Positions 21,055 to 21,107 of a DNA stretch of 21,107 nt are shown in pieces. Where the stretch lies: NCBI GenBank assembly GCA_021203805.1, contig JAJQAM010000054.1:1-21107 (forward strand), given 5' to 3'. The stretch is from Coprobacillus sp. Lineage in GTDB: Bacteria; Bacillota_I; Bacilli_A; RFN20; CAG-826. Below the pieces are notes generated by a model. It searched no databases. It was not told where the DNA came from and saw nothing but the letters and a program-made list of their open reading frames with translations. Numbering within the stretch: position 1 is the first letter of the stretch; each line of letters opens with the position of its first letter. The translations under genes and the position numbers were made by a program.

Positions 21055-21107
21055 TGGTGCTCAAAGCCGGACTTGAACCGGCACGGGCTCAACACCCGAC
21101 GGATTTT
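21055..21107 (-). tRNA. tRNA-Leu, 3' part (cut by the window edge)
   Basis: Minus strand: visible parts are the last four bases of the anticodon loop (AAAA), the TCCGT stem strand, a long variable arm (CGGG...CCCG), the T arm GCCGG/CCGGC with TTCAAGT, acceptor strand TTTGAGC, discriminator A and an encoded CCA. Class II form with discriminator A and anticodon ending in AA fits leucine (TAA or CAA). The 5' half lies outside. Confidence 0.85.

Noticed and set aside
1..21107. UGA-as-tryptophan code (Mycoplasma-like)
   Set aside because: Several conserved genes (spx, CYTH gene, nadK, rsmD, coaD) end at TGA at the length expected for their families, so TGA is a stop.

Overview
The window looks like a core segment of the chromosome of a low-GC, probably anaerobic and host-associated member of the Firmicutes (Bacilli/Mollicutes-like lineage). 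The evidence is an AT-rich genome, very tight packing with many overlapping gene ends, Bacillus-type gene sets (spx, RNase J, YlbF-RsmD-CoaD, a YjbK-like CYTH protein, NAD kinase), and class III (oxygen-sensitive) ribonucleotide reductase as the only reductase here. TGA is used as a stop (spx, CYTH gene, nadK, rsmD, coaD), so this is the standard bacterial code, not the Mycoplasma UGA-Trp code. The species cannot be named from the sequence alone.

Layout. 1-700: tail of an unseen upstream transcript with a terminator, acyl carrier protein, then tRNA-Asn and tRNA-Glu with a strong terminator. 689-3580 (minus): an AT-richer, accessory-looking operon of four genes (secreted papain-like cysteine peptidase, two paralogous lipoproteins, flavodoxin-like protein), sitting directly downstream of tRNA-Ser. 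3640-6390 (plus): RluA-family pseudouridine synthase and a phosphohexomutase. 6400-8200 (minus): trpS followed by a HAD phosphatase. 8275-11345: the convergent pair nrdG (activase) and nrdD (class III reductase with a fused glutaredoxin domain). 11584-13900: spx, a CYTH protein, NAD kinase and a membrane-anchored EIIB-like protein, a rearranged version of the Bacillus spx/yjb neighbourhood. 13885-16812 (minus): def, RNase J and maf. 16860-18246 (plus): ylbF-rsmD-coaD. 18226-19834 (minus): a membrane-anchored thioredoxin-fold protein and pgeF. 20008-21009: a YitT-family membrane protein with a strong terminator. The right edge cuts a tRNA-Leu on the minus strand. No CRISPR array, insertion sequence, integrase or rRNA is visible.

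Two themes connect the genes. One is thiol/redox biology: the NrdD-glutaredoxin fusion, Spx with an added five-cysteine tail, the exported CxxC protein and the flavodoxin-like protein. The other is RNA turnover and translation: RNase J, YlbF (RNase Y-associated in Bacillus), RsmD, the pseudouridine synthase, trpS, def and tRNAs.

The most striking general signal is in the promoters. At eight promoter-proximal genes a -10-like hexamer ends exactly 6 to 8 bases before the start codon, which predicts leaderless mRNAs. This also corrects the starts of two genes (the pseudouridine synthase at 3642 and pgeF at 18963). Other genes here (acpP, trpS, the cysteine peptidase) keep ordinary Shine-Dalgarno leaders. 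No gene-free stretch exceeds about 300 bases.
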